8,072 nucleotides of DNA. It comes from Planctomycetaceae bacterium (GTDB taxonomy: Bacteria > Planctomycetota > Planctomycetia > Pirellulales > Thermoguttaceae). The notes under the pieces are model-generated. The model made no database searches, had not been told where the DNA came from, and was given only the letters and a program-made list of their open reading frames with translations. Positions within the stretch are counted from its first letter, which is position 1, and every line of letters begins with the position of its first letter. Below, piece by piece: positions 1 through 6,725 of the stretch. Both the position numbers and the translations under genes were made by a program. The stretch is taken from positions 1-8,072 of the forward strand of contig JAIRYX010000007.1 of NCBI GenBank assembly GCA_031267635.1, in the 5' to 3' direction.

Positions 1-120
1 TTGGTTAGAAGTTCCCTGCACTTGCCCAGTTGCCGCGCGAATGTATTTGGGTTGGGCAATTGATGCCATAGTTTTCTATTGCGTTTTCAAATATTGCCCT
101 CCAAAAACGAAATAATCAGT
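1..120 (+). repeat. Palindromic-family repeat, copy A (left member of an inverted pair)
   Basis: These 120 bases are the reverse complement of 7783-7902 with 116 of 120 positions identical and no gaps (compared by eye). The inner boundary is sharp at base 120; the outer boundary may lie beyond the window. The core (about 48-115) is shared with copies at 3094-3160 and 6551-6600. A short palindrome is built from TTGCCCAGTTGCC and GGGTTGGGCAATTG. A 24-codon open frame (41-115) crosses the core and is treated under findings. Strand is given by that frame. The repeat ends 40 bases before a possible promoter for the kinase gene. Confidence 0.85.
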
Positions 121-134
121 AAAATTTCGCTTCC

Positions 135-165
135 TTGTCGCCAAAATAATCCTTTTTGCTATAAT
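135..165 (+). promoter_or_regulatory. Possible sigma-70-type promoter for the kinase gene
   Basis: A perfect TATAAT lies at 160-165. The best upstream box is TTGTCG at 135-140 with a long 19-base spacer; TCGCCA at 138-143 gives a 16-base spacer but a poorer match. A start near 172 would leave an untranslated leader of about 85 bases before the ATG at 257. The call rests on the -10 box alone, in AT-rich DNA. Confidence 0.35.
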
Positions 166-256
166 AAGAATGTTTGGGATTTTAGGAATGATTGTTTCTT
201 TAGCTTCTCTTTTTTATTTTGTGCCGTTAATCAAGTTTCCATGAATTGAGCCGAGT

Positions 257-1771
257 ATGTCTTCATCGCCTTATGATTTTTTGCAGAATCCGCCGAAAGA
301 GTCGCGTGATTTGACCAATACGGAATTTGGGGATTATCACATTATTCGCCGAATCGGGAGCGGTGCGATGGCGGATGTTTACCTTGCTGAACAACGGTCT
401 TTGGGGCGGCATGTCGCTATCAAAATTCTGAAACAGGAACTCAATTCCGACGAAACTTACGTCAAACGTTTTTTGCGCGAGGCAAAAGCGGCGGCTCGAC
501 TGGTTCATCCGAATATTGTCCATGTTTATGAAGTTGGAGAACGTGATTCCGCTCGATATATTGTGCAAGAGTACGTTCAGGGAAATAATCTCGCTCAATA
601 TCTGCAACACCACGGCGCGATGACGTCGAAACAGGTTTTTCGCGTGATTTGGCAAGTCGCATCCGCGCTGGAGGCGGCGTCGCAAGCCGGCACTGTGCAT
701 CGGGACATCAAGCCGGAAAATATTTTACTTGGTGAAAAACTGGAAGTCAAAGTCGCTGATTTCGGGCTTGCCCGCGTCGAAGATTTGAGCGATCCGGATT
801 TGCAGTTGACCAAAGTGGGGGTAACGCTTGGTACGCCGTTGTATATGAGTCCCGAACAATCGGAAGGCAAGCCGCTTGATCACCGTAGCGATATTTATTC
901 GCTTGGCATCACGAGTTATCACATGTTGGCGGGCTATCCGCCGTTTCGCGGCGACACCGCGCTAAGCGTCGCGATTCAGCATCTCAAAAAAGAAGCGGAT
1001 ATGCTCGAAACCGTGCGACCGGACATTCCTCCGGCGTTGGCGCGAATCGTACATCGGATGATGGCAAAATCTCCTAATGATCGTTTTCAATCGGTTCGGC
1101 AGCTCAAACTCGAACTCAAACAATTACACGCAAAATTCTTCCGAAACACGGAAATTTCCGAAACGCTTGCCGATTGGGAAGCGTTGCCTCTGGATGTGGT
1201 GGATTCGTCGCTGAATACGCTGACCGATAAACTTCAAACAACGATGATTTTTGAAACGAAACTTCTGAAAAAACGTCGTCGATTTTATTCGGTAGCGCTT
1301 GCGTGTTTGTTGATTTTTATTGTCGGTGCGGTGTTCGGACGGCAAGATAATTCCGAAAGAATCTTGCGGCTTGATGAAGATAAAAAAATGATTCCTAAAC
1401 AAGGAAACGTTTATGAACAGTGGATTTTAGCGTCACGACTGCAAACGCCGCAAGCATGGCAAAGCGTGATTGAAGACTGGAACAATAAAAATATGGCGTT
1501 GATGGCAAAGCAGCAACTGGCGTGGTATTATTATTGGAATCGAATGCCGGAACAAGCGGGACCGTATTTTTCCGAACTCGCCGAACTCTCACCGACTTCC
1601 AACCCGGACTTAGTGCCGTTTGGACGCGCCGGACTTGCGTGGGTTTACAAAATGCAAGGACGAACAGAAGAATCCAATCAATTGATTCGTCAGTTGACAA
1701 CCGATTACAATCCTCTGCCGGGTTCGTTCAGCAACATGACTGATTCCATTCTTCGTTCATTGAGACAGTAA
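257..1771 (+). CDS. Hanks-type (PknB-like) Ser/Thr protein kinase with one membrane span
   Basis: This 504-residue protein should phosphorylate Ser/Thr on target proteins. The kinase domain spans about residues 27-290. The glycine loop is IGSGAMADVY (33-42), with Ala at the usual third glycine. ATP-binding Lys56 sits in AIK and the helix-C Glu is probably Glu75. The catalytic loop HRDIKPEN is 148-155 (Asp150, Asn155), so it is an RD kinase expected to need activation-loop phosphorylation. DFG is 168-170 and GTPLYMSPEQ is 192-201; Thr185 and Thr190 are possible autophosphorylation sites. All catalytic residues are present. A basic stretch (KKRRR, 338-342) precedes a single hydrophobic span (about 343-361), so the kinase is cytoplasmic and residues 362-504 lie outside. 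That tail is helical and TPR-like (AQQLAWYYYWNRMPEQAGPYF type) but I name no domain. Only a weak GAG (248-250) precedes the start. The gene stands alone, so its targets are unknown. Confidence 0.93.
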   Translation: MSSSPYDFLQNPPKESRDLTNTEFGDYHIIRRIGSGAMADVYLAEQRSLGRHVAIKILKQELNSDETYVKRFLREAKAAARLVHPNIVHVYEVGERDSARYIVQEYVQGNNLAQYLQHHGAMTSKQVFRVIWQVASALEAASQAGTVHRDIKPENILLGEKLEVKVADFGLARVEDLSDPDLQLTKVGVTLGTPLYMSPEQSEGKPLDHRSDIYSLGITSYHMLAGYPPFRGDTALSVAIQHLKKEADMLETVRPDIPPALARIVHRMMAKSPNDRFQSVRQLKLELKQLHAKFFRNTEISETLADWEALPLDVVDSSLNTLTDKLQTTMIFETKLLKKRRRFYSVALACLLIFIVGAVFGRQDNSERILRLDEDKKMIPKQGNVYEQWILASRLQTPQAWQSVIEDWNNKNMALMAKQQLAWYYYWNRMPEQAGPYFSELAELSPTSNPDLVPFGRAGLAWVYKMQGRTEESNQLIRQLTTDYNPLPGSFSNMTDSILRSLRQ

Positions 1772-1786
1772 CATTTGCCTGCCGTG

Positions 1787-1802
1787 TTCGTTAAGAAACG
1801 AA
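1787..1802 (+). terminator. Small hairpin after the kinase gene, weak terminator candidate
   Basis: TTCGTT (1787-1792) and AACGAA (1797-1802) can pair around a four-base loop, 16 bases after the kinase stop codon. No T-run follows: the mobile element at 1804 begins at once. The large palindromes of that element may stop transcription instead. Confidence 0.25.
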
Positions 1803-1803
1803 A

Positions 1804-2158
1804 TTGTAACGATTCAGTTGCCCAAGCCAAATAAATCCGCACTTAGCAACGGTATCGTAACCCGAACGGCTGGATTATTGTAGCCCTTATTTATCAATCA
1901 AGTTTCTCTTAGTAGCCAGCAAAGCCCCCAAACTCGCCCTGATGCTCTTATTTTTTAGATCATGGATTGTTACCCAAAAAAATTGAACGAAAAATATAAA
2001 AGAATAAGGAATAAGGACGCATATTGGCGCCAATTCGGGCTACTCAGGGAATTTTATAAACAAGGGCTGCAATAGTAATATTTTCTGGTAAAATTGACTA
2101 TCACTACTCACGTTGCCCGGTACGGATTGATGGGGGTTGAGCAACTGAATCGTTACAA
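1804..2158. mobile_element. MITE-like fold-back element with perfect 18-bp terminal inverted repeats
   Basis: The ends are TTGTAACGATTCAGTTGC (1804-1821) and its exact reverse complement (2141-2158). GAAA lies directly outside each end (1800-1803 and 2159-2162), as expected of a 4-bp target duplication. Pairing continues inward: 1876-1894 matches the reverse complement of 2056-2074 at 17 of 19 positions, and 1904-1917 matches that of 2038-2051 at 12 of 14. The arms therefore exceed 110 bases and surround a loop of about 120 bases with no gene. The first 58 bases form their own palindrome (GTAACGATTCAGTTGC against GCAACGGTATCGTAAC). A perfect 12-bp palindrome ATTGGCGCCAAT lies at 2023-2034. 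There is no transposase, so the element is non-autonomous. It fills most of the 416-base spacer and ends 29 bases before the pstS start. A structured RNA made from it is an alternative. Confidence 0.75.
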
Positions 2159-2187
2159 GAAATTAAAGATATTTTAAAGAGAAAATT

Positions 2188-3024
2188 ATGAAGTTTCCGC
2201 ATTCCGCTTTCCTGATATTCTGTTATGGAGCATTTTGTCCGTTTTTTCTTTGTGCGCAGGAAAAAATCAACATTGAAGGTTCGACGACTGTCGGACCAAT
2301 CATTGACGCTTTTGTTGAAGCGTTTTCCGAAGCGGCGGATTCATCGGGTAACGTGAAATTTTCGGTGAAAAAAACCGGTTCGGGCGACGGCGCGGCGGCG
2401 TTGATTGACGGACGTTGCGAAATTGCCACGATGAGCCGTTCCATGAAACCGGATGAAGTTCAAAAGGCGGTCAAAGCAGGAAAAACGCCGACAACGTTTA
2501 CCATCTGCATGGACGGCGTTTGTCTGATTGTGCATCCGTCGAATCCGGTGCGGCAACTCACGAAGGAACAGGTTAAAAAAATTTATACCGGTAGCGTGTC
2601 CAATTGGCAAGAGCTAGGCGGAGCGGACATGCCGATTGTGGCAATCAGTCGCGACACATCAAGTGGGACGTATGAAGTGTTTCATCAAATTGCGGTGGAT
2701 TCGGAAAAACTCGGCAATAAAGTGGAATACGCAAACTCGAATCCGCAAATTTTTACGCGGGTTAGCACAACGCCCGGCGCGATTGGTTATGTCGGCTTAG
2801 GATTTCTCAAAACCGGCGTTGCGACAATGCAATACGAAAACGTTGTTCCTTCTCGAAGAACCATCGCGTCTGGAAAATATGCTCTGTCGCGTCCGTTATT
2901 CTTATTAACAAATGGCTATCCGCCGCTTGGCACAAAATTGCTGGAATTTTGTAATTTTTTTCTCACGGAAAAAGGTCAGGACATCATCGAAACAAAAGGT
3001 TTTGTTCCGCTGACGAATTATTGA
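2188..3024 (+). CDS. pstS: PstS-type periplasmic phosphate-binding protein
   Basis: This 278-residue protein should bind phosphate outside the inner membrane and hand it to the PstCAB ABC importer. Residues 1-23 are a signal peptide: Lys2, a hydrophobic stretch 7-21, and a likely signal peptidase I cut after LCA (21-23). No lipobox is clear. The mature protein opens with INIEGSTTVGP (27-37), the first phosphate loop of the family, followed by TGSGDG (63-68) and MSR (82-84). SRDTSSGTYEVF (154-165) is the second phosphate-binding segment with Arg155, Asp156, Ser159, Gly160 and Thr161. GAIGYVGLGF (198-206) and the C-terminal GFVPL also fit. The length is normal for the short PBP-like form. AAGAGA lies five bases before the ATG as a modest ribosome site. 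No pstC, pstA, pstB or phoU is adjacent and no Pho box was seen, so phosphate-starvation control is not shown. A related oxyanion such as molybdate is unlikely given the motifs. Confidence 0.9.
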   Translation: MKFPHSAFLIFCYGAFCPFFLCAQEKINIEGSTTVGPIIDAFVEAFSEAADSSGNVKFSVKKTGSGDGAAALIDGRCEIATMSRSMKPDEVQKAVKAGKTPTTFTICMDGVCLIVHPSNPVRQLTKEQVKKIYTGSVSNWQELGGADMPIVAISRDTSSGTYEVFHQIAVDSEKLGNKVEYANSNPQIFTRVSTTPGAIGYVGLGFLKTGVATMQYENVVPSRRTIASGKYALSRPLFLLTNGYPPLGTKLLEFCNFFLTEKGQDIIETKGFVPLTNY

Positions 3025-3076
3025 AATGAGAATAAAACATCCCTTTGGGAAAATTAAAGACCATAGTAAGAACTTT

Positions 3077-3198
3077 AAGTAACCGTTTTTTTGCTGATTA
3101 TTTCGTTTTTGGGGGACAATATTGGAAAACACAATCGAAAACTATGGCATCAGCCACCCAAGCCCAATAAATCCGCACTGGGCAACTGCATCGTTACA
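3077..3198 (-). repeat. Palindromic-family repeat, copy C
   Basis: Bases 3094-3152 match copy F (7784-7842) at 56 of 59 positions. The right half then switches to the AGCCCAATAAATCCGCACT type seen at 6592-6610 and ends in GGCAACTGCATCGTTACA, one base different from the mobile-element terminus. The left terminus is uncertain: GTAACCGTTTTTTTGC (3079-3094) may be a decayed copy of GTAACGATTCAGTTGC. This copy fills part of the 403-base spacer between pstS and gatA. The antisense open frame of the family is kept here, ending in YCPPKTK and a stop. An 82-codon open frame starting at 3122 begins inside the repeat and is not believed to be a gene. Confidence 0.75.
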
Positions 3199-3204
3199 GT
3201 ATTG

Positions 3205-3246
3205 TATAAACCAATCCCTCCCCAAATGTGAAATCAACAGAATATT
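3205..3246 (+). repeat. Second short repeat family, copy 1
   Basis: AAACCAATCCCTCCCCAAAT and the following GTGAAATCAACAGA resemble 4866-4905 (AAATCAATCCCTTCCCAAAA, then GGGAAATAAACAGA) at roughly four of five positions with one gap. It begins seven bases after copy C. It could be a decayed extension of another mobile sequence or chance similarity in AT-rich DNA. The rest of the spacer, to 3308, is AT-rich and shows nothing I can name. Confidence 0.4.
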
Positions 3247-3308
3247 TTTAATAGCTATTCGGTTCCTTCGAGAAGAAATTTACTTTAACTCTTTCTACTG
3301 TAACAAAC

Positions 3309-3337
3309 TTATCCGCTTTTTAAAAATTACATATAAA
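3309..3337 (+). promoter_or_regulatory. Possible gatA promoter
   Basis: TATAAA at 3332-3337 is preceded by TTATCC at 3309-3314 with an ideal 17-base spacer. The -35 box matches consensus at only three of six positions, and the region is AT-rich, so chance matches are expected. Confidence 0.25.
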
Positions 3338-3417
3338 GATACGAATTTATCGGATACATTCTCGCTTTAAAAAGAGTTAAATACGAATGCAATTTTACGG
3401 AATCAATGAAGAATAAA

Positions 3418-3423
3418 AAGGAA
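3418..3423 (+). promoter_or_regulatory. Shine-Dalgarno site of gatA
   Basis: AAGGAA lies four to five bases before the ATG at 3428. It is the clearest ribosome site in the window and supports that start over the ATG four codons later (3440). Confidence 0.6.
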
Positions 3424-3427
3424 AAAC

Positions 3428-4843
3428 ATGCAAACAGCAATGAACCTGTTATCCCGCTTTGAGTCGGGTGAAGTAACATCGGAAGCGGTAACGGCAGAGG
3501 CGATTGCCGAAATTGAATCGCGCGACGGAACAATTGGCGTTTTTCTCGAAGTGTTTCGGGAACGGGCGTTGACACAGGCGCGATCGGTTGATGCGCGGCG
3601 GAAAAAAGGAGAACGTGTTGGCAAGCTTGCCGGTGTGCCGATTGCCACGAAAGATATTTTCAGTATCGACGGCGAAATTGTTGCATGCGCGTCAAAAATG
3701 TTGCGGAATTACCGCGCACCGTACAACGCGACGGTCATTGAAAAATTGCTGGCGGAAGATGCGGTTTTAATCGGTCGTGTCAACATGGACGAATTTGCAA
3801 TGGGCGGCAGTACGGAAAACTCCGCGCTCGGTAAAACGCTCAATCCGCGGAATCATGAATGTGTGCCGGGCGGTTCCAGCGGCGGTTCGGCGGCAGCGGT
3901 TGCGGCGGAATTTGTACCGCTTGCGCTCGGCACCGATACTGGCGGTTCGATTCGTCAACCAGCGGCATTTTGCGGCGTGGTCGGACTCAAGCCGACGTAT
4001 GGACGAGTCAGCCGTTACGGAGTGGTCGCGTTTGCCAGCAGTCTTGATCAGGTAGGACCGATTGCTCAAACAGCGGAAGACGCGGCGTTGTTGCTTGAAG
4101 TCATCGCTGGTCATGATCCGAAAGATTCCACATCGTTGCATCGCGATGTGCCGCAGTACATCGCGACAGTCAATACGCCAATTGAAAATCTGCGGATTGG
4201 TTATGTCCGCGAACATTTTGCGGAAGGTCTCGATGCGGAAATTAAAGCGTCGGTGAAAAATGTGATCGAAAAATACAGATCGCTCGGCGCGTCGGTAAAA
4301 GAAGTTTCGCTACCGCACAGCAAGTACTCGATTCCAACTTATTATATTATTTCGTCGTGCGAAGCGTCGAGCAACTTGGCACGTTACGATGGAATGCACT
4401 ACGGTTTTCGGGACAATTCCGCGCCGGACGATCTCATTGAAACATTTTGTCGCACGCGAAGCGCGGGATTCGGCGCGGAGGTCAAACGCCGGATTTTGCT
4501 GGGTACTTATGCTTTGAGTTCCGGTTATTATGACGCTTATTATTTGAAAGCGCTCAAAGTGCGGCGGCTGATACGCGACGATTTTGACCGTGCGTTTCAG
4601 GAGGTGGATGTGATTGTCGGACCGACGACGCCTGTTCCGCCGTTCAAGATCGGCGACAAAATCGGCGATCCGCTTTCGCTTTATTTATGCGATTTATACA
4701 CTTGTAGCGTCAATCTTGCGGGCATTCCGGCAATTTCCGTTCCATGCGGTCAAACGTCGGACGGACTTCCTATCGGCGTACAACTTCACGCTCCACCATT
4801 GCAGGAAGAGCGATTGTTCCGCGCAGCGAGAATGATCGAATAA
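3428..4843 (+). CDS. gatA: Asp-tRNA(Asn)/Glu-tRNA(Gln) amidotransferase subunit A
   Basis: GatA hydrolyses glutamine and supplies ammonia that, through GatB in the GatCAB complex, converts misacylated Glu-tRNA(Gln) or Asp-tRNA(Asn) to the amide form in the cytoplasm. The 471-residue protein shows the full amidase signature. The Ser-cisSer-Lys triad is Lys75 in PIATKDIFS, Ser150 in PGGSSGGSAAAVAA, and Ser174 in GTDTGGSIRQPAAFCG. The spacings (75 and 24) equal those of the known amidase-family enzyme FAAH. NMDEFAMGGSTENS (119-132) and GLKPTYGRVSRYGVVAFASSLDQ are specific to GatA rather than to other amidases. The protein ends at AARMIE, about 10-20 residues short of many homologues, which drops only the variable C-terminal tail. 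No gatB or gatC is in the window, so the subunits are dispersed, as in many bacteria. It faces the next gene tail to tail. Confidence 0.95.
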   Translation: MQTAMNLLSRFESGEVTSEAVTAEAIAEIESRDGTIGVFLEVFRERALTQARSVDARRKKGERVGKLAGVPIATKDIFSIDGEIVACASKMLRNYRAPYNATVIEKLLAEDAVLIGRVNMDEFAMGGSTENSALGKTLNPRNHECVPGGSSGGSAAAVAAEFVPLALGTDTGGSIRQPAAFCGVVGLKPTYGRVSRYGVVAFASSLDQVGPIAQTAEDAALLLEVIAGHDPKDSTSLHRDVPQYIATVNTPIENLRIGYVREHFAEGLDAEIKASVKNVIEKYRSLGASVKEVSLPHSKYSIPTYYIISSCEASSNLARYDGMHYGFRDNSAPDDLIETFCRTRSAGFGAEVKRRILLGTYALSSGYYDAYYLKALKVRRLIRDDFDRAFQEVDVIVGPTTPVPPFKIGDKIGDPLSLYLCDLYTCSVNLAGIPAISVPCGQTSDGLPIGVQLHAPPLQEERLFRAARMIE

Positions 4844-4865
4844 TGCAAGATATTTACATATTTTA

Positions 4866-4905
4866 GAAATCAATCCCTTCCCAAAAAGGGAAATAAACAG
4901 AGAAA
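4866..4905 (+). repeat. Second short repeat family, copy 2, with a small hairpin
   Basis: This is the partner of 3205-3246. TTCCC (4878-4882) and GGGAA (4888-4892) can pair around five A residues 35 bases after the gatA stop. No T-run follows on the + strand, so it is a poor classical terminator. A still weaker resemblance appears at 6641-6668. Confidence 0.4.
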
Positions 4906-4908
4906 TTG

Positions 4909-4947
4909 TTTTTGATTCCTTGTATTGGAGCAATTTGTCCGTTTTTT
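4909..4947 (+). pseudogene. Fragment resembling the pstS signal-peptide coding segment
   Basis: This stretch matches 2209-2247, inside the pstS leader, at 30 of 39 bases. The last 22 bases agree at 21. Read in the matching frame it gives FLIPCIGAICPFF against FLIFCYGAFCPFF in PstS. The frame has no start codon: it is closed upstream by TAA at 4894-4896 and ends at TGA (4981-4983). It may be a relic of a second exported protein, a small gene-conversion patch, or chance. Confidence 0.3.
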
Positions 4948-4982
4948 AAACGCGAACGAATAAGGCATGAACTTGTCGGCTG

Positions 4983-5008
4983 AACCGCATACCTCAATGT
5001 ATGCCGTT
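4983..5008. terminator. Hairpin at the convergent gatA / polysaccharide gene boundary
   Basis: AACCGCATAC (4983-4992) pairs with GTATGCCGTT (4999-5008) at nine of ten positions around a six-base loop that contains the stop codon of the - strand gene. T-richness on either side is modest. It could end transcripts from both directions, but the lack of a T-run makes this tentative. Confidence 0.35.
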
Positions 5009-6250
5009 TAAGATTTTATGCCGAAGTTTTTCTCTTTGAAGTACAAGTTCTTCTGTTTTTTTCTTCAAAACTCCTACGGCAATTGCCTGAAACGCCGCAT
5101 ACCAAACCCAATTATATCGAAACGCATTGTGCGCCCCAAGTCCAAGCAATAACAGCAAAAGCGACGCGACAAAAACAGCCCGTATGACCACTAAATAATA
5201 AGGAGAGGAATCTATTTCGAGCGAAGAAGAAATTTTCCAATAATATTTCGCAGCCAAATAGTTGATAGTAAACATAAAACAAAGAAAAATATACGAAAAA
5301 AGCCCAATCGCTCCAAGCTCTCCGATAACTTGACCGAATAAATTATGAGCTTGTAATTTAAGCGGAGAATATTTTACGGAACTTCCCGGACCGAAACCAT
5401 AAACAGGAGATTTTTTAAACAATCGTATTCCTGTTCGTACGCCTTCGATTCGACCTTCGGTAGATTCTTGAGCGTTTGCAGGCCCTTTGGACGGGTCAAT
5501 AATAGTAAGATAACGATTTTGCAACGAAGCATCCATCGTAAGCCAAACAATAGGTACAATAACAATAAACGCAAGAAGTAATTGTTTACGGTATTTTGAC
5601 ATCAAACAGGTCAAGATGATGAAAAAGACCAATCCGACCATACTGCCGCGCGAACCGGTACAAATAACGCATATCACGGCTAAAATAAAGAAGCAAGCAC
5701 AAAACACACGTGTCATGATTTTCAAAAAAATATTTTTGGCGAGTACCCATAACGGAACAATAAACGGTAAGGAAAGAACGACAGACCCACCATAGGAATT
5801 AGGATCGTTCATTGCCTCGTCAATTCCTATCATTCGATTGATTCCCATACGGCTCACATAACGACCGCACCGAAATTCATAATAAGAATGAAGCATATAC
5901 AAAAAAAATACAATTACAAATCCTGTTGTCAGAATTTTCAGTTCTTTTTCTCCGCGAACGCTTAAAAATATTAAAACCACAAACGTAACAATTTTTGACC
6001 AGTCTTCGATGACTTTGTTTCCAAGCGCTAAGAAATCGTTCATGTAGTCCGAAAGCAAAATAGCAAATATCAGCGTCAGCAATGGATAAACGACTCTGTT
6101 GGGGGTAATACTTTTATGATGGAAAAATAGACAGAAAGCCATAACAGAGTAAATATAAACCCGCTCAATATGAAGTGTGCCCAATATCGGCCACACTTCA
6201 AATGGTCGGTGTACAAAAAGCCACATATAGCCCACAAGCAGAAAAATCAT
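4994..6250 (-). CDS. O-antigen ligase/polymerase-like (Wzy_C-type) membrane protein
   Basis: The 418-residue protein is strongly hydrophobic, with about ten to twelve membrane spans by eye (for example 31-45, 54-67, 105-120, 155-172, 180-197, 202-216, 223-238, 352-374). Family landmarks are present: NDPNSYGG (148-155), TGSRGSMVGL (198-207, Arg201), then a long outside loop (about 240-305) with EGRIEGVRTG, SPVYGFGPGS (281-290) and AHNLFGQVIGELGAIGL (301-317; His302, Glu311). Such proteins transfer or polymerise undecaprenyl-linked glycans at the outer face of the inner membrane. Ligase, polymerase and protein O-glycosylation ligase cannot be told apart here. No glycosyltransferase or other polysaccharide gene is near, which is unusual. 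Hand-counted GC of three 60-base blocks (5101, 5701, 5881) is 43, 33 and 23 percent, lower than in gatA, so recent acquisition is possible. No Shine-Dalgarno is visible before the ATG. Confidence 0.85.
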   Translation of the reverse strand: MIFLLVGYMWLFVHRPFEVWPILGTLHIERVYIYSVMAFCLFFHHKSITPNRVVYPLLTLIFAILLSDYMNDFLALGNKVIEDWSKIVTFVVLIFLSVRGEKELKILTTGFVIVFFLYMLHSYYEFRCGRYVSRMGINRMIGIDEAMNDPNSYGGSVVLSLPFIVPLWVLAKNIFLKIMTRVFCACFFILAVICVICTGSRGSMVGLVFFIILTCLMSKYRKQLLLAFIVIVPIVWLTMDASLQNRYLTIIDPSKGPANAQESTEGRIEGVRTGIRLFKKSPVYGFGPGSSVKYSPLKLQAHNLFGQVIGELGAIGLFSYIFLCFMFTINYLAAKYYWKISSSLEIDSSPYYLVVIRAVFVASLLLLLLGLGAHNAFRYNWVWYAAFQAIAVGVLKKKTEELVLQREKLRHKILNGIH

Positions 6251-6466
6251 TTTGTATTTACGTAAGCTCGTATTTTTGTTGATGCGGATAAATTTTAAAG
6301 ATTCTCATTAAAAATACATTATTACATAAAAAATGACTTAACTTCTTACGCTACTGTCGAAAAAATAAAATCCGAATGCTCGAAAGTTTGCAAAAGGACG
6401 ATTATAGCGAATTTTATCCCGATTGAAGAATTTAACGATCGTGACGAATTCGGCAACAATAAAAAA

Positions 6467-6630
6467 TTGTAACTATTCAGTCGCTTAAAGCCAATAAATT
6501 CGCATTTGGGGACTTCTAAAAACCTCATTTTCAACAAATTTGGATGACCATATTTGAAAACGCAATAGAAAACTATGGCGTCAGTTGCCCAAGCCCAATA
6601 AATCCGCACTTGGCAATTGAATAGTTACAA
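6467..6630 (-). mobile_element. Short palindromic element with matched ends (copies D and E)
   Basis: The left end is TTGTAACTATTCAGTCGC (6467-6484); the right end (6613-6630) is the reverse complement of TTGTAACTATTCAATTGC. They agree at 16 of 18 positions. Both carry T where the 1804-2158 element has G (AACTATT against AACGATT). The right two thirds hold the family core: TATTTGAAAACGCAATAGAA and eight further bases (6551-6578) equal copies A and F exactly. The flanks are A-runs, so a target duplication can be neither shown nor excluded. The left part contains GGACTTCTAAAA, echoing the outer end of copies A and F. The element lies in the 475-base spacer between two divergent genes; 6251-6466 is AT-rich with nothing recognised. 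An 87-codon antisense frame across it is not believed to be a gene. Confidence 0.7.
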
Positions 6631-6725
6631 AAAAAATTTTCAGAAAATCCATCCCAAAACTAGAAAAACGCTAACAAATATGTAAAATTAAGAAAAATTT
6701 TGTGGTCACGAAAGAAAGTAGAAGC

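Noticed and set aside
263..922. Several - strand open frames opposite the kinase gene, and similar ones opposite gatA and pstS
   Set aside because: They are shadows of the coding strand with no family resemblance or ribosome sites.
2159..2187. Pho box before pstS
   Set aside because: No CTGTCAT-like direct repeats are present in this short stretch or clearly within the adjacent element.
3034..3056. TCCC-TTT-GGGA hairpin as pstS terminator
   Set aside because: The stem is only four pairs and is followed by A residues on the + strand; a T-rich tail exists only on the strand that carries no gene here.
3122..3370. 82-codon + strand open frame after pstS
   Set aside because: Its first third is the family repeat, the rest is AT-rich spacer, there is no ribosome site, and the protein resembles nothing.
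6346..6609. 87-codon - strand open frame upstream of the SpoIIM-family gene
   Set aside because: It runs through the mobile element and out into AT-rich spacer; only the repeat core portion recurs elsewhere.
6702..6725. GTG start for the SpoIIM-family gene
   Set aside because: The added eight residues do not match the family opening, while the ATG at 6726 does.
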